From contig JAJEKV010000003.1 of NCBI GenBank assembly GCA_021234155.1, positions 20,010,386-20,074,385 on the forward strand: a DNA stretch of 64,000 nt. Reading direction: 5' to 3'. Of this stretch, positions 61,390-64,000 are shown piece after piece. The stretch's first letter is position 1. Every line of letters begins with the position of its first letter. The notes under the pieces are model-generated. The model ran no database searches, had not been told where the DNA came from, and saw nothing but the letters and a program-made list of their open reading frames with translations. A program made the translations under genes and the position numbers. This DNA comes from Isoetes taiwanensis (taxonomy: Eukaryota > Streptophyta > Lycopodiopsida > Isoetales > Isoetaceae).

Positions 61390-62020
61390 CTCCGACGAAA
61401 TTTTGATCCAGCTTCAAATTTTTGCCCGCTATTGAGGAGATCTTGATGAATGTAGCATGTTTTTGCCTTTAGTTTTGATTTTCGAAGTTTATCATTGGAT
61501 TTTCGTCTCAGAGATCTTGCTGCAGCCAGATTCAGGCCCAAAACTTCTGTCAAATCTGTGGCACTGAAGAAAAAAGCACCAAATAGGCAAGAATAACAAA
61601 GTTTTATCTTCATATATGGCCGCTGTTTCTGGTTATGCCCTTGTCTGCTGGATCTTGTCTTATTTATGCCCTTGCTTCTGAAAAAACGGATCAGATTACT
61701 CGCATTTCTCGCATAGATCTTGGCAGGATACTCTGCTGCCCAGTCACAGATCCGCATTTGAAAAAGCAGATCGTTGGAGTGAAAAAGCAGATCGCTTGGG
61801 CTTGTGCAGAAACACAGAGGAGGCGGCGCCGCCCAAGAACGTCAACAGAATATCAACATAGTTTTTCGCCTTTTAAAATTTAGCTAAATAAGGGCGAAAT
61901 TTGAAGGTGGTCAAAATTTCGTTGCCGTGCAGCATTCAATGAAAAAATTTTGAGCAAAGGAAAAAAGTATGACGGATGGGTATTTCTCCACGAATTTTGC
62001 TCAGGTTTCTCCTCTGTATA
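61390..62020. other. No gene recognised
   Basis: Short frames in both strands, none recognised. The sequence AAATTTGAAG and its inverse recur, possibly relics of the adjacent foldback. Confidence 0.3.
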
Positions 62021-62026
62021 ATCACC

Positions 62027-62540
62027 TGGCGCCCATTTCATTCGGCACTCAGCTGGGTCGGATTGGTAGAAACGGAAGTAGACAGCATCAAATCTGCAGG
62101 TAAACTAAAATCTGGCATCGAATCTAGAGACTTTGGTGATGGCATCATAAACATATTTTTTTCTCAGTATTTTCTATTCTTCTCTTGCTTTTGGCGCTGG
62201 TCTTGGAAGGTTTCTCATTGCTCTCCTTTGTTCATTTGTGGTTCTCTACGAAATTTTCGCTCATGTTTCTCCTCCGTCTCACTTGGCGCCCATTTCATTC
62301 GGCACTCAGTTGGGTCGGATTGGTGGAAACGGGAGTAGATAGCATCGAATCTACAGGTAAATAAAAATCTGGACATTGAATCTAGAGACTGTGATGATGG
62401 CATCGTGTTTAAAAGTATTTTTTTCTCAGGATTTTCTGTTCTTCTCTTGCTTCTGAAGCCAATCCTGGAAGGTTTATCATTGCTCTCTTTCGTTCATTTG
62501 TGCTTGAGCTGGGTAGGATCGTCCTAAAAAAGTAACGATG
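62027..62540. repeat. Imperfect 257-bp tandem duplication
   Basis: TGGCGCCCATTTCATTCGGC occurs at 62027 and 62284, each followed by the same roughly 250-bp sequence (ACTCAG[C/T]TGGGTCGG.., TTTTTTTCTCAG.., CTTCTCTTGCTT.., GGAAGGTTT). A third partial copy (CTTCTCTTGCTTCTGGAGC) is near 62590. AG/GTAAAT-like splice words inside suggest an exon-intron unit, but the open frame is short. Confidence 0.8.
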
Positions 62541-62644
62541 ACAATTTTTTTTTACAACCTTCTTTAGGATTCAAAGCTTCCGGAATCTTCTTCTCTTGCT
62601 TCTGGAGCTGATCCTGGAAGGTTTGTCATTACTCTCCTTTGCTA

Positions 62645-64000
62645 GGCCTGACTTGCTTTCCCAGGTTTGAATAAATTTGGAGTTAGGCTTCATCCCTGAC
62701 CTACTAACCAGGGCATCTGCAGAGATAGCACTATTATTTCCATTACCACCTAATCATGATACAAATCACTAGCAATAGTTGAGCTCTTAGCCAGAAAGTA
62801 CCTCCACAAAATGCAGAAAAAATTGTCTGAGACAGTTCTGTTAAAATGGCAATGTACATGCTGCAGTCTGTGCAAGGTCTCTTGCTTGGTGTTATCAGAG
62901 TTCCCTTTGTTATCAGAGCGTCAAAATGTAGATATAGATGCTTGCTGTTATGTTATAGTTTCTGCATTAACTCTGCTTCTGCGTTTGCATTTGTCACCTG
63001 TTTGCATTTGTTGGTTACCTTGCATTTGGGAAGGAAACAATTGACATCATTACTCTCAAGTTGCCATAGGGAAGTTGTAATATCTGTAATTCCTTTAGGG
63101 CGGCTTCCCATTTTTAAGGGTAGGCTTCCAATAAAGGGATTTCTGACACAAATCTGAGGATCTTAGCAAGAATTTTGGGTTGATTTGTTTATACTTGGTG
63201 GATAAATAAAACGTGTTCTCTTGCATGCAGCATCAGATGTCTAGCCAGTTTGGAACAATTGCTGTTGGCAGATAGCTATAGCCATAACATCCTGATATAT
63301 TGTATATCATATTAAAGGTAATGAACAATTTGTTTGATCCATGTTTTCTAATTACAGATTCCATTGATGGAGGAATGTTTGCATGTTCTTGCCTGCAAGG
63401 CTTTGAGCATTAGGCTCTACCATGGCAATTCTGTTTATTGTGCTTACTAATCATCTTTCTTCTTTGTTGTAGGTATTAGGGATGTATGTCATCTTCTATG
63501 CATCAGCTTCTTTAGTTGTGGAGGTCTTTGAAGTAGGTAAGATAATAATGTTTGAGAATGACATTGCCAATTGTTTAGTTAATGGATGATCTCTTTTCCA
63601 TATTCCTCTCAGAAAGAATTTGCCATGCAAGGTATGAAAGCCAGAAGCAGATGATAAACATAATCACAGGTGTTCTTTCATGATGATGTCATGTAATGTG
63701 CAAGTTTTCAAAAGCTACTGGCAAGTTCTAAAAAGATCAATCAGCTTCTGGCACTATAACATGGTAGCAAAATAAGAAAGATTGAGAAAGAGAAGCTTAC
63801 AATTAATTTTAGTGTAATTTTGATGTGGCACAAGGACACTAAAGGTTGTTGGGTTTGGTGCAATATTACAATCAATTTTAAATGGTTTCAAAAGTACACC
63901 TATATTCTGTTTCAAAAAAGCCTTGAGCATGAGGTTATTAAGTTTGTTGTGCTAGAAATTGTCAGGCACATGAAACTTGCACGAGAACAAGTGTCTTGCA
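62645..64000. other. No gene recognised
   Basis: AT-rich DNA with short frames at 62811-63157. Pyrimidine tract-AG and GTAAG words occur, so intronic sequence of a gene beyond the window is possible but unproven. Confidence 0.25.

Overview
The window looks like nuclear DNA from a land plant with a large, repeat-rich genome. Evidence: fragments of phenylalanine ammonia-lyase, an organellar-type isoleucyl-tRNA synthetase, an LRR receptor kinase, a rhodanese protein and an FNR-anchor peptide of the TROL/TIC62 kind; GT-AG introns; LINEs with a poly-A tail; and Helitrons. The species cannot be told from the sequence. I found no complete, intact host gene. Nearly everything recognisable is transposon or broken gene copy.

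Main result: three related DNA transposons of a kind I cannot assign to a named superfamily. Element A (4923-13213), element B (28493-35695) and element C (26343-37017, with B nested inside it) share ends that start AACAA..TT and carry a GAAAC core. Each is flanked by a perfect 4-bp target-site duplication (TTGG, TTAT and CATT). Removing A plus one TTGG rejoins a LINE reading frame, and removing B plus one TTAT rejoins an open frame in C, so the borders are well supported. A and B have the same layout. One minus-strand gene encodes a transposase-like protein (proline-rich N-terminus, Cys/His blocks, an Asp/His core of the DUF7869-like kind, an acidic tail). A divergent plus-strand, intron-rich gene encodes a ParB-like domain followed by a DNA methyltransferase of permuted (beta-type) motif order. 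Many copies of a 14-bp palindrome with common form GTAT-N6-ATAC lie between the genes, in introns and at the 3' end. The core is AAATTT in A and C but TCCGGA in B, which suggests an element-specific DNA-binding system. All copies are damaged: A keeps the transposase core but has a frameshifted ParB domain; B keeps ParB but has lost the transposase core and is frameshifted at both methyltransferase motifs.

Layout. 1-3.2 kb: exons of an unknown minus-strand gene. 3.2-13.8 kb: LINE pieces, one split by element A. 13.8-16.1 kb: sparse DNA with a tandem duplication. 16.1-22.05 kb: first copy of a duplicated block carrying a TPR/J-domain pseudogene and foldback DNA; the second copy is at 55.5-61.1 kb. 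22.8-24.7 kb: a 292-bp Helitron and a LINE ORF1-like fragment. 26.3-37.0 kb: element C with captured plant exons and nested B. 37-44.5 kb: simple repeats and gene fragments (isoleucyl-tRNA synthetase, PAL). 44.5-50.2 kb: Helitron Rep fragment, then a 4.1-kb Helitron carrying rhodanese and LRR-kinase pieces. 50.9-54.3 kb: a separate terminal-inverted-repeat element packed with tandem repeats. 61.1-64 kb: a GC-rich foldback and a 257-bp tandem duplication.

Caution: many frameshifts fall in homopolymers, and one stretch of the second duplicate (about 58.27-60.18 kb) differs from the first mainly at CAG/CTG-type sites. This looks like a methylation-linked long-read error, so some 'pseudogene' calls may reflect assembly quality.
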